A DNA stretch of 60,741 bases from Gammaproteobacteria bacterium (GTDB taxonomy: Bacteria; Pseudomonadota; Gammaproteobacteria; UBA9214), in NCBI GenBank assembly GCA_029860045.1, contig JAOUBY010000005.1, positions 1-60,741 on the forward strand. Reading direction: 5' to 3'. Shown here in pieces: positions 23,781 to 32,053 of the stretch. How positions within the stretch are numbered: the stretch's first letter is position 1; every line of letters starts with the position of its first letter. The position numbers were made by a program, and so were the translations under genes. The notes beneath the pieces are model-generated. The model saw only the letters and a list, made by a program, of their open reading frames with translations, did not search any database and had not been told where the DNA came from.

Positions 23781-25451
23781 ATGAGCGTGAAGCGCATAAC
23801 AAGGTACGGGGTGGCACTGCTCGCCTCGTGCATGGGCCTGGCAACGACAACCGGTATTGCGTTTGCCAAAAAAGAGGCATTTGTTCCCCTTAACGAAGCA
23901 GAATTCGAACAGGCAAAAAGCATGTATTTCCAGCGCTGTGCCGGCTGCCATGGTGTTCTGCGCAAGGGCGCGACCGGTAAAAGCCTGTTACCACAGCCAA
24001 ACAAAGCCAAAAAGTCCAAGGGCACTCTCAAACTGGGGACGAAACGGCTTACCAAGATCATCAAGCTGGGCACCGAAGGTGGCATGAACAACTTCGATGA
24101 TGTCTTCTCGGACAAGCAAATCGACCTGCTGGCCCGGTATATCCAGATGGAACCGCCGATTCCGCCTGAAATGCCTCTTTCACTAATGAAGGAACGTCAC
24201 AAGGTATACATCGAACCGAAAGATTACCCGAAGAAGCCGCTGCATGGCCGCAACTGGGAGAATTTCTTCGTGGTCATCGAGCGTGATGCCGGCAAGATTG
24301 CCATTATCGATGGTGACAAGCATGAAATTGTTGACCATATTGACACCGGCTATGCGGTACACGTTATCAAGGCGACAGAACATCACGACAAGGAAAAACC
24401 GGTCGGCGGTGTTGCCGGCCGCTTCTGGTATACCCAGGGCCGTGATGGCAAGATGACCAAGATCGATCTGTGGCAAAAGCCTGGCAGTATGCTGGTGGCT
24501 GAGGCGCAGATGGCCTACGATGCACGCGACGTTGCCGTATCCGGTGATGGCAAGTATGTCATCGGTGGCGGGTACTGGCCCCCACACTTCGTAATTCTCG
24601 ACGCAATTACCATGGAGCCACTGAAAGTAGTTTCAACCCGTGGCATCAATATCGATGGTGACTACGTCAACGAGTCTCGCGTGGCCGCGATCTACACCAC
24701 GCCGGGCCAGTCTTCCTTCTGGGTTGCCATGAAGGAACTGGGGCAGATGTGGCAGGTCAACTACACCGACCTCGACAACCTCGCGATCAAACAGGTCAAT
24801 TCGGCGAAGTTCCTGCACGATGGATTCTTCGACCCGACCGGCCGTTACTTCCAGATAGCCGCCAACGCATCGAACAAGATGGTTATCGTCGACTCCAACA
24901 CCGGTAAGCTGGAAGCAATGATCGACACCGCCAAGTTGCCGCACCCGGGTCCGGGCGCCAACTGGAACGACCCGCAATGCGGACCTGTAGGTGGCACCAC
25001 CCACCTCGGCGAAGGCAAGGTCACCGTCTGGGGTAACGATCCCAAGGGTCACAAGAAAGAGGCCTGGAAGATCTGCTACGAAGTTGAAACGGACGGTGCC
25101 GGAGTATTTATCCGTACCCATCCGACATCTGACTTTGTCTGGGCAGACCAGACCAAGCACCCGGAACCTGTAATCCAGCAGAGCGTCAAGGTCATTGACA
25201 AGAAGACACGGAAAGTTGTCAAAACCATTCGGGTGACCGAGGAAGAAGGCAAGGCCGCAGTGCACATGGAGTTCAACAAGGATGGCTCAGAGGTGTGGGT
25301 TTCGGTCTGGAACCGCAAGGACAACAAGAACCCCACTGGTGAAATCGTGGTCTACGATGCCAAGACTCTCAAGGAGAAGAAACGCATCAAGGGCCTGACG
25401 ACACCAACTGGCAAGTTCAATGTTTACAATCGTACCAACCACGTAACGTGA
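23781..25451 (+). CDS. nirS: Cytochrome cd1 nitrite reductase NirS
   Basis: The 556-aa protein has a signal peptide ending near GIAFA, a heme c motif CAGCH (53-57) and a C-terminal d1 propeller. The propeller histidines are in GYAVHVIK (proximal d1 ligand) and in KLPHPGPGANW and AAVHMEFNKDG (substrate pocket). It reduces nitrite to NO in the periplasm. The start follows AAGGAG at good spacing. A strong terminator follows, so nirS is probably transcribed alone from the FNR/DNR promoter. Confidence 0.95.
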   Translation: MSVKRITRYGVALLASCMGLATTTGIAFAKKEAFVPLNEAEFEQAKSMYFQRCAGCHGVLRKGATGKSLLPQPNKAKKSKGTLKLGTKRLTKIIKLGTEGGMNNFDDVFSDKQIDLLARYIQMEPPIPPEMPLSLMKERHKVYIEPKDYPKKPLHGRNWENFFVVIERDAGKIAIIDGDKHEIVDHIDTGYAVHVIKATEHHDKEKPVGGVAGRFWYTQGRDGKMTKIDLWQKPGSMLVAEAQMAYDARDVAVSGDGKYVIGGGYWPPHFVILDAITMEPLKVVSTRGINIDGDYVNESRVAAIYTTPGQSSFWVAMKELGQMWQVNYTDLDNLAIKQVNSAKFLHDGFFDPTGRYFQIAANASNKMVIVDSNTGKLEAMIDTAKLPHPGPGANWNDPQCGPVGGTTHLGEGKVTVWGNDPKGHKKEAWKICYEVETDGAGVFIRTHPTSDFVWADQTKHPEPVIQQSVKVIDKKTRKVVKTIRVTEEEGKAAVHMEFNKDGSEVWVSVWNRKDNKNPTGEIVVYDAKTLKEKKRIKGLTTPTGKFNVYNRTNHVT

Positions 25452-25490
25452 TGTGAGCTTCAGACATCCTGTTACGATGTAAGCAATAAC

Positions 25491-25530
25491 AAGGGCGGAC
25501 ATAATCTAAACATTGTGTCCGCCCTTTTTT
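25491..25530 (+). terminator. Rho-independent terminator of nirS
   Basis: Arms AAGGGCGGACA and TGTCCGCCCTT (11 bp) with a 14-nt loop, followed by T6. Confidence 0.93.
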
Positions 25531-25670
25531 CTCCAGAATTACCTGTTACATGCAAAGTTCGTCCGGTGGATTATTGTCAGGCAGTTTGAGAATCAGCTGA
25601 ATCGCTCATCAACAGATCACTAAACCATGAAAAGACTAGCGGACCATAATTGCAGGCGATTTTTTTCTTT

Positions 25671-25702
25671 CATTTTCAATGGCCGCCAAGCCATTGAAAA
25701 TG
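25671..25702 (+). promoter_or_regulatory. 13-bp perfect inverted repeat in the leader of the NirT-like gene
   Basis: CATTTTCAATGGC-cgccaa-GCCATTGAAAATG forms a perfect 13-bp stem. A competing stem CCGCCA (25683-25688) with TGGCGG (25701-25706) would exclude it, as in a two-state leader. There is no T run after it. Confidence 0.5.
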
Positions 25703-25776
25703 GCGGTACGCCCTTGTTCCACAAGACTCTATAATCTGATATTCCCTGACAACGAACCTTAAGGTAATAAATATCA

Positions 25777-27561
25777 ATGGCCAGTCAGAAACCCATCTTC
25801 GGCTTGATGTCGCGCAAGGTTCTGTTCGGAACCACTCTCGCTGCGGCCCTGTTTTTCATGATAGTCGGTGTCATCTTCTGGGGCGGCTTCAATACGGTTA
25901 TGGAGGCCACCAACACCCTGTCATTCTGTATTTCCTGTCATGAAATGGAAGAAAACGTTTATCAGGAATACACAAAAACCATTCACTACACCAACCGCAG
26001 TGGTGTACGCGCCACCTGCTCCGATTGTCACGTACCTGATCCATGGGTGCACAAGGTTGTGCGTAAAATCCAGGCCAGTAACGAGGTAGTACATAAAGTA
26101 CTGGGTTCGATTAATACCCCGGAGAAGTTCGATAAAAAACGCCTTAAACTGGCAAAAAATGTCTGGCGTGCAATGAAAACGACGGACTCGCGCGAATGCC
26201 GCAACTGTCATGATTTCGATTCCATGAATCCGGAAGATCAGAAAAAACGTTCGCGCAAGCAGCATATCAACGGCATGGAAGCAGGCAATACCTGTATCGA
26301 CTGCCACAAGGGGATAGCGCATACAAAGGTGCACGACCAGCTGACTGATGAAGAATTGACGGCACTGGAACAGCCGCACCCGGAGAACAAGCGCCCGATA
26401 CCGCCACAGTGGCAGGCGTTTATCGATGCCCAGGCCGCCGGCAAGGCCCCTGCAAAAGAAGAGGAAGAAGTCGAGGAAGAGGTCGATGAAACGACCTCCA
26501 CGGCTGTGGAACAGGCCCCTGAAGCCACAACAGAAAGCGCAGCTGCTGCTCCAGCCGCTGCCGCCGCAGCAGCTGCGTCTACCGGCCCTGCAGCGAACAT
26601 CGACTGGTCAGGCATCGAGCCAAGGGAAGTTGTCCTGTTCTACCCCGGCCAGGCTTCAATGGAATGGACCCTGAAAGGCAGTGACCATGGTGGTAAACGT
26701 GCCTTTGTAACGGGTGACCGTTGCTTTGAGTGTCACGAAGATGAGGAAGTTGATATCGGTGATCTGATCATATCCGGTGACAAGGCCGAAGCTACGCCTA
26801 TTCCCGGCAAGCGTGGCAGCATCGCGGTCAACATTCAGGCGGCGCACGACGCCAGTAACCTGTACATGCGCTTCCAGTGGGAAGACGGTGAGCACGCGCC
26901 CATTCCGTTTGCCGACGGTGGCAAGATGGATCCGGACAACCCGGTCAAGCTGGCCATCATGCTGGCCACAGACAATGAAGATGATCCGAAAGTGGAATAT
27001 GCAGAACGTGCAGGTTGCTGGCAGTCCTGTCACCACGATGCCAATTACATGCCTCACCAGCCTGACAAGGCCACCCTGGCGGACAGTCCGCTGGCTGCGC
27101 GACTCGATCTGAGCATGGGCTTCACCAAGTACCTCAAAGAAAGTCGCACTTCAATCGAGATTGAAGGCAAGGAAGGCAAGATGCGCGGTGGCTGGGGCAA
27201 TCTGAAAGATGAAGCCGCGATCCGGGCAGCGCTGGAGAACGGTTCGTTCATGGACCTGCTGCGCTACAAGTCCGGCACCGGTGAATCCGAAGATGGTTAT
27301 ATCCTGGCCGAGCGCGTCATGACCGGCGGTCAGGGGGTGAATTTCACGGGCAGCCTCAAGGATGGTGTATGGACGGTTGAAATGACCCGCAAGCTGACCT
27401 CGGACAAGCCCGGCGACATCAGCATGAGCACTGATGAGTGGTATAACATTGGTTTCGCGATTCACGATGATTACAGCAACAGCCGCTTCCATCATGTGTC
27501 ACTGGGGCTGAAGCTGGGCTTTGATGATGAAGATGCAGAAATCAATGCAATAGGGAAGTAA
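25777..27561 (+). CDS. NapC/NirT-family cytochrome c fused to an ethylbenzene-dehydrogenase-type heme domain
   Basis: The 594-aa protein has an N-terminal membrane anchor (about 15-37) and a NapC/NirT tetraheme domain with CISCH (51-55), CSDCH (81-85), CRNCH (141-145) and CIDCH (173-177). A Glu- then Ala-rich linker (about 228-270) leads to a C-terminal domain with CFECH (316-320), a CWQSCH (CxxxCH, 414-419) motif and the beta-rich layout of EB_dh/cytochrome c-552 heme proteins. NirT-type domains oxidise quinol and reduce periplasmic partners, so this may feed electrons to NirS through its own extra heme domain. Its location directly after nirS supports this. Ends at a terminator. Confidence 0.85.
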   Translation: MASQKPIFGLMSRKVLFGTTLAAALFFMIVGVIFWGGFNTVMEATNTLSFCISCHEMEENVYQEYTKTIHYTNRSGVRATCSDCHVPDPWVHKVVRKIQASNEVVHKVLGSINTPEKFDKKRLKLAKNVWRAMKTTDSRECRNCHDFDSMNPEDQKKRSRKQHINGMEAGNTCIDCHKGIAHTKVHDQLTDEELTALEQPHPENKRPIPPQWQAFIDAQAAGKAPAKEEEEVEEEVDETTSTAVEQAPEATTESAAAAPAAAAAAAASTGPAANIDWSGIEPREVVLFYPGQASMEWTLKGSDHGGKRAFVTGDRCFECHEDEEVDIGDLIISGDKAEATPIPGKRGSIAVNIQAAHDASNLYMRFQWEDGEHAPIPFADGGKMDPDNPVKLAIMLATDNEDDPKVEYAERAGCWQSCHHDANYMPHQPDKATLADSPLAARLDLSMGFTKYLKESRTSIEIEGKEGKMRGGWGNLKDEAAIRAALENGSFMDLLRYKSGTGESEDGYILAERVMTGGQGVNFTGSLKDGVWTVEMTRKLTSDKPGDISMSTDEWYNIGFAIHDDYSNSRFHHVSLGLKLGFDDEDAEINAIGK

Positions 27562-27583
27562 GTACAACCTGACTCGTACCAGG

Positions 27584-27617
27584 GCCGCAGGGACGCATTT
27601 GTCCCTGCGGCTTTTTT
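27584..27617 (+). terminator. Rho-independent terminator after the NirT-like fusion
   Basis: Perfect stem GCCGCAGGGAC/GTCCCTGCGGC with a six-base loop, then T6. Confidence 0.93.
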
Positions 27618-27675
27618 GCGAACTGAGCCTCGGTTATGATTGTCTCAACCACGATCATATGAAGAGAACAAGCCC

Positions 27676-28008
27676 ATGAAGCGTCAATCATTGCTACTGG
27701 TTATTTTGCTGGCAGTTTTTAATCATGGCGTATTCGCCAATGGTGATGATAGCCAGCTGGTGATTATCAAGGATTACAAGTTTGTCCCGCAGGAAGTTAC
27801 CATCAAGCGTGGCCAGACCCTGCGCTGGGAAAATCGTGAAAAACGCCAGTATCACAGCGTCTGGTTCGAGGCGCTGGGCGAAGATGAGCCCGAAGACTAC
27901 CTGTTCCCCGATGATTCCTATGAGCGTGAATTCACGCAAGCGGGTTCTTTTCCCTACCGTTGTGGTCCACACCCTGAAATGACGGGTACGGTACACGTAG
28001 CAGAGTAA
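27676..28008 (+). CDS. Plastocyanin-like cupredoxin
   Basis: The protein is 110 aa from the ATG at MKRQSLLL (the track start 36 nt earlier lies upstream of the GAAGAGAA ribosome site). Signal peptide to about FANG. Type 1 copper ligands are visible: His in QYHSVW and Cys, His, Met in YRCGPHPEM. It is a small blue-copper electron carrier of the periplasm. It lies four bases before nirN, so the two are probably made together and it may donate electrons in this cluster. Confidence 0.87.
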   Translation: MKRQSLLLVILLAVFNHGVFANGDDSQLVIIKDYKFVPQEVTIKRGQTLRWENREKRQYHSVWFEALGEDEPEDYLFPDDSYEREFTQAGSFPYRCGPHPEMTGTVHVAE

Positions 28009-28011
28009 TTC

Positions 28012-29577
28012 ATGCCATACAAAGAAATTTTGTCAAAAGCTGTATTGTTGGGCCTTGCGCTCGCAATAACATCTGTGACTTTCGCGGATGATGTTGCAAA
28101 ACACTATAAAGACAACTGTGCCGTTTGCCACAACGAACATCGCCTGGGCGGCATAGGACCTGCGCTGCTGCCTGGCAATCTTAAACGTCTGCGCAAAAAA
28201 ACCGCTGTTGATGTCATCTCAAATGGTCGCGCTGCTACCCAGATGCCCGCCTTTGCAGAAAAGCTGTCAGAAACAGACATCAAGGCACTGGTTGAATACA
28301 TTTATACGCCGCCTGAAGAAATGCCTGTCTGGGGTCTGGACAAAATAAGTGCCAGTCACATCATCCACAATCATGAATCCGAACTGCCGAACAAGCCGGT
28401 GTTCAAGGTCGATGATCTGTTGAACATGTTCCTGGTCGTGGAACTCGGCGACCACCACGTCACCCTGCTCGATGGGGACCGTATGGAGCCCATACACAGG
28501 TTCAAATCACGCTTTGCCTTGCACGGAGGCCCAAAATATTCATCATCAGGACGTTTTGTCTATTTCGCCTCGCGTGACGGCTGGATCAGCAAGTACGATA
28601 TTTACAATCTAAAACTGGTAGCCGAGATCCGCGCCGGCATCAACACCCGCAACCTCGCGGTATCTGCTGATGGCCGTTATGTGATGGTGGCAAATTACCT
28701 GCCGCATTCACTGGTACTTCTGGATGCGTCCGACCTGAGACCGATCAAGCTGTACGATGTCAGGGACAGCAATGGAAATACTTCCCGCGTCAGTGCCGTT
28801 TATACAGCACCACCGCGCAACAGTTTTATCGCGGCACTCAAGGACATCCAGGAAGTCTGGGAAATATCATACGATAATGACCCGCCAATCGGTTTCGACG
28901 GCTGGGTGCACGATTACCGCACCGATTCCGGCGAAAACGTCGAACCTGAGCCTTTCCCGGTTCGGAAAATCAAGGTTAATGATTACATCGACGATTTCTT
29001 CTTCGACCAGGAGTACGTATCCCTGATCGGGGCCTCTCGCGAAGGCAAGGGACAAGTGGTCGATATGGATATCGGCAGGGTCATCGTCACAGACCTGGAA
29101 CTGCCGGGTATGCCGCACCTTGGCTCGGGAATAACCTGGGAATACAAGGGTCGGCCTGTACTGGCAACGCCGAACCTGAAAAAAGGCGATGTCAGCGTAA
29201 TCGATATGGAAACATGGAAGGCCATCAAACATATTGAAACCCTTGGCCCCGGCTTTTTCATGCGCAGTCATGAAAACACACCTTACGCCTGGGTCGATGT
29301 ATTCTTTGGCCCCAACAAGGATGCGATGCACGTGATTGACAAGAGTACGCTGGAAATCGTCAAGACGCTGCGCCCCGTACCGGGCAAAACAGCGGCACAC
29401 ATCGAGTTCACCCGTGATGGGAAATATGCCCTGCTCAGCATCTGGGACCCGGACGGCGCCGTGATTGTGTACGACGCGGCAACACTGGAGGAAGTAAAGC
29501 GCATACCGATGAACAAACCGTCGGGCAAATACAATGTATACAACAAGACCCGCTATTCAGCGGGGACAAGCCACTGA
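28012..29577 (+). CDS. nirN: NirN-like cytochrome c-d1 domain protein
   Basis: The 521-aa protein has a signal peptide (LLGLALAITSVTFA), a heme c motif CAVCH (36-40) with a likely Met in TQMPAF, and a d1-type propeller (NTRNLAVSADGRYVMVANYLPHS, GMPHLGSGITW, AAHIEFTRDGKYALLSIWD). NirN oxidises dihydro-heme d1 in the last step of cofactor synthesis. It is distinct from NirS, which it resembles, and the genome already has nirS here. A second NirS-like reductase is the alternative reading. The stop touches the convergent peroxidase gene. Confidence 0.8.
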   Translation: MPYKEILSKAVLLGLALAITSVTFADDVAKHYKDNCAVCHNEHRLGGIGPALLPGNLKRLRKKTAVDVISNGRAATQMPAFAEKLSETDIKALVEYIYTPPEEMPVWGLDKISASHIIHNHESELPNKPVFKVDDLLNMFLVVELGDHHVTLLDGDRMEPIHRFKSRFALHGGPKYSSSGRFVYFASRDGWISKYDIYNLKLVAEIRAGINTRNLAVSADGRYVMVANYLPHSLVLLDASDLRPIKLYDVRDSNGNTSRVSAVYTAPPRNSFIAALKDIQEVWEISYDNDPPIGFDGWVHDYRTDSGENVEPEPFPVRKIKVNDYIDDFFFDQEYVSLIGASREGKGQVVDMDIGRVIVTDLELPGMPHLGSGITWEYKGRPVLATPNLKKGDVSVIDMETWKAIKHIETLGPGFFMRSHENTPYAWVDVFFGPNKDAMHVIDKSTLEIVKTLRPVPGKTAAHIEFTRDGKYALLSIWDPDGAVIVYDAATLEEVKRIPMNKPSGKYNVYNKTRYSAGTSH

Positions 29578-30567
29578 TTATTTAATGTACTGTTCCCTGT
29601 TTTTGTCCGTCAACGCCTTCAGGAAACTTGTAATATCACTCACCTGCTGATCATCGAGGTCTTCGTCCAGTTGCAGCTTTCCCATCTGGCGCACGGCTTC
29701 ATCTAGCGTTTTTATTTTTCCGTCATGGAAATAGGGCGCCGTCAGTGCCACGTTACGAAGTGGTGCCACCTTGAAAACCATGCGGTCACTCTCATCCCTG
29801 GTGAGCGCGTACATTCCAGGGTCAGTCTGGTTTTCGTAGGGGTTTTCCCTGCCAAGCGGTTCATACGCATCGCCACCGAGCAGTACTCCATAGTGACATT
29901 CCTTGCAGTCAACCTTGATAAAGGTTTTCAGGCCCCGTTGTTCTGCCTCGCTTAATGCATCGGCCTCGCCATTCATGAAATCATCGAAACGACCTGGCGT
30001 GATCAGCGTTCGCTCGAAGGCCGCGATGGCCTCTGCAATATTCTGGTAGGTAACGGCCGGCTCATCACCAGGGAATGCCTCGGCGAAAGCATCCCGGTAT
30101 TCTGCAATACTCCGTATCTTCTCTTCCACCGCCTGTTCGTCAGGCATTCCCATTTCGATCGGATTAAGAATCGGCGCCTTGGCCTGCTCGACCAGGTCCT
30201 CGGCACGGCCGTCCCAGAACTGGCTGTCCTGCCAGCCCGCATTCAGTACCGTTGGGCTGTTACGGGTCCCCTGCTCGCCTCTGGCGCCGGGTGAGGCATG
30301 CAGGTTATCGACGCCGGCGAAACCATCCTCGAGACGGTGACAGGATGCACAGGACTGGGTGTCATTGATAGACAGGCGTTTCTCAAAATAGAGCTGCTTG
30401 CCCAGTGCAATACGCTCCGGCTTGTCATTTTCTGAACCCGGCATGGCGCCCGGCAATGGTGAAAAAAAGCGGTTAGCGCGGCGGATCAGCAGGTCGGCAT
30501 CATCAGCGAATACAGTAGTTGCCGCCAGTAACAGGAAGGTTATAACGATCCAGGCTATGTGTTTCAT
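29578..30567 (-). CDS. Diheme cytochrome c peroxidase (CcpA/MauG family)
   Basis: The 329-aa protein has a signal peptide (WIVITFLLLAATTVFA) and two heme motifs, CASCH (73-77) and CKECH (about residue 220), with the family stretches RRANRFFSPLP, LGKQLYFEKRLS and NVALTAPYFHDG. It reduces peroxide in the periplasm with electrons from cytochrome c or cupredoxin. Its last base abuts the last base of nirN, so the genes converge with no spacer. Confidence 0.9.
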   Translation of the reverse strand: MKHIAWIVITFLLLAATTVFADDADLLIRRANRFFSPLPGAMPGSENDKPERIALGKQLYFEKRLSINDTQSCASCHRLEDGFAGVDNLHASPGARGEQGTRNSPTVLNAGWQDSQFWDGRAEDLVEQAKAPILNPIEMGMPDEQAVEEKIRSIAEYRDAFAEAFPGDEPAVTYQNIAEAIAAFERTLITPGRFDDFMNGEADALSEAEQRGLKTFIKVDCKECHYGVLLGGDAYEPLGRENPYENQTDPGMYALTRDESDRMVFKVAPLRNVALTAPYFHDGKIKTLDEAVRQMGKLQLDEDLDDQQVSDITSFLKALTDKNREQYIK

Positions 30568-30611
30568 GCTTACTCAGAAGGTGCCCATTCAGGCTGGAAG
30601 CTGCCGGCCGG

Positions 30612-31178
30612 CTACTGCACACCCTTGCTGATCAGGAAGCTGCTGTATTGCTTGTCGGTACCGTTGATATGGTCGATCAGCCAGCTCTTTAAGTAATTGA
30701 AGCCATGGCGCATGGCCAGGTCATGGTCTTCCTCATACTCGGCCAGCACTGCATCGACCTCTCTAATCATCGCATTATGCTGGGCCTTGTGAGCCTCAAA
30801 ATCAGGATAGCCATTCTCCTCCATCAACCCTTCCTCGTAGGAGAAATGTGTCTTGGTATAGTCGACCAGTTCAGCCAGTGCCTCCCGTTCAAATTCCTCA
30901 CCGGTGGAATAATCCACGGCAGTCGCCAGCTGGTTGATCAGATTGATGAGTTTTCTGTGCTGCTGATCGATGGAATCGATGCCAACACTGTACTCATCCC
31001 TCCATTCAATATAGGGTTTTGACGACAGCTTTCTGTAAATAAATGGAATAGCCACCAGGATGGCCACCAGGGCCCAGGTCAGGGGACTGGTGGGTCCGGC
31101 CATGAACCCCAGGATCACTGCTGTGATGAGACTCAGCATGAGCAGCGCAAGCCCGAACATACCCAGATTTTTATTCAT
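30612..31178 (-). CDS. Membrane-bound bacteriohemerythrin
   Basis: The 188-aa protein has two N-terminal helices (FGLALLMLSLITAVILGFMAG and LTWALVAILVAIPFIY). A hemerythrin domain with the full ligand set follows (IDQQHRKLINLINQL, HFSYEEGLMEENGYPDFEAHKAQH, LKSWLIDHINGTD). It binds O2 or NO at a di-iron site. Its likely promoter has a perfect FNR/DNR box, placing it in the nitrite/NO programme. It is followed by the peroxidase on the same strand. Confidence 0.9.
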   Translation of the reverse strand: MNKNLGMFGLALLMLSLITAVILGFMAGPTSPLTWALVAILVAIPFIYRKLSSKPYIEWRDEYSVGIDSIDQQHRKLINLINQLATAVDYSTGEEFEREALAELVDYTKTHFSYEEGLMEENGYPDFEAHKAQHNAMIREVDAVLAEYEEDHDLAMRHGFNYLKSWLIDHINGTDKQYSSFLISKGVQ

Positions 31179-31489
31179 GGAAACACCCTAGCATAATTGT
31201 CGATCTACACAGAGGCCGGCCTCTCCCGTTCGACTGTGGACCTTGCATTAAATAAAACAACTATTGGTAAGAAATTAATCTTTGGTTATAGCAACATCCC
31301 GTTATCATCAGCCCACAACAGGCAACCCGAAATGTACAGGCTTAAGCACCCCCACAACTTGATCTCCATCAAAGCAAATCCCTCCAGAATATCAACCGCA
31401 CAGAATATAGCCCTCAATCCCATGCTGAATGGCGCCTGAATTGAATACCTGGTGTTATTTTCCCCGCTAATTGGGTTAAGATTTCGCTG
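31179..31489. promoter_or_regulatory. Intergenic region before hemerythrin (minus) and a small membrane protein (plus)
   Basis: The 311-base stretch holds one perfect FNR/DNR box (31359-31372) and no supported gene; the 80-aa ORF at 31197 has no ribosome site and spans the box. Confidence 0.55.
31359..31372 (-). promoter_or_regulatory. Perfect FNR/DNR box TTGATCTCCATCAA
   Basis: On the minus strand TACATT (31336-31331) is a -10 at the class II distance for the hemerythrin gene. The plus-strand spacing to a -10 is less good, so control of the small ORF at 31490 is possible but weaker. Confidence 0.65.
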
Positions 31490-31669
31490 ATGGAAATCCT
31501 GTATTTCACACTTGCGGCCATCTTACTGTATTTCGGAGCCGACTGGATACTCAATCGTGCTGAGAAGGCAGCCGGTAAGCGTTTTGAATACCGCAGCCTG
31601 ATATTTTTTGCCATTCTGCTGGTGATGGCTCTGACCTCCTTTGCGTTGGTCAGACAACTGACCGGCTAG
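31490..31669 (+). CDS. Small two-helix membrane protein (59 aa), below track cutoff
   Basis: ATG at 31490, TAG at 31667-31669. Translation begins MEILYFTLAAILLYFGADWILNR and ends in ALTSFALVRQLTG. Two membrane helices (about 3-18 and 37-53) flank a basic loop RAEKAAGKRFEYRS. It precedes the CuA/heme-copper operon in the same direction. Codon pattern and hydrophobic layout make it look real; the family is not named here, and there is only a weak ribosome site. Confidence 0.65.
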   Translation: MEILYFTLAAILLYFGADWILNRAEKAAGKRFEYRSLIFFAILLVMALTSFALVRQLTG

Positions 31670-31753
31670 CTTTTTTTTCAAATACCCCCTGTGGGTCGAT
31701 CACCAGCCAAATACTTGACCGGAGAGGGCTAAAATAACCAATTACAGGCGTTC

Positions 31754-31767
31754 TTGATCCAGATCAA
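31754..31767 (+). promoter_or_regulatory. Perfect FNR/DNR box TTGATCCAGATCAA (heme-copper operon)
   Basis: The site lies about 100 bp before the first gene of the CuA/subunit I operon. Class II spacing predicts a start near 31802; the -10 (tctcat or catacg) is weak. Confidence 0.65.
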
Positions 31768-31862
31768 GGCACCAGACCACCGACAAGGGTTCTCATACGC
31801 AGAGTACAGGCCGCGGCTTACCATCGCGTGCGCAAATATAAACCAAAAGGGAGATGGCCAGT

Positions 31863-32036
31863 ATGTCCGATGCAGAGCACAGCAACCCACCAGACGACGA
31901 AAATGAACGCATACCAGCCATGCAGCAGCTGCTGGACAATCCATTTCTGTTGCTATTCCTCGGAGTTGTCATGCCAACGGTCTTCTACCTGATCTGGGGG
32001 ATCATGGAAATCATCTCCATTCCAATCGCAAAATAA
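31863..32036 (+). CDS. Small single-helix subunit of the heme-copper complex (57 aa)
   Basis: The ATG at 31863 (MSDAEHS) has GGGAGA at suitable spacing; the ATG at 31854 overlaps the ribosome site. An acidic N-terminus precedes one helix (LLLFLGVVMPTVFYLIWGIMEIISI). It is 17 nt upstream of the CuA subunit and is likely a small structural subunit of that complex. Confidence 0.7.
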   Translation: MSDAEHSNPPDDENERIPAMQQLLDNPFLLLFLGVVMPTVFYLIWGIMEIISIPIAK

Positions 32037-32053
32037 CCAAGGGAAACAAAACC

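Larger units (their letters stand above)
25452..25776 (+). promoter_or_regulatory. Intergenic region after nirS: terminator plus leader of the NirT-like gene
   Basis: The 325-base gap holds the nirS terminator (25491-25530), a long inverted repeat (25671-25702) and the ribosome site taaggtaa at about 25760 before the NirT-like gene. No FNR-type palindrome is visible here. Confidence 0.6.

Noticed and set aside
24633-25265. 210-aa ORF antisense to nirS
   Set aside because: It is the complement of a conserved d1 domain; codon pattern follows nirS.
30831-30845. GTAGGAG stretch in the hemerythrin gene as a third REP
   Set aside because: Only the head is shared, with no inverted repeat around it; it is ordinary coding sequence.
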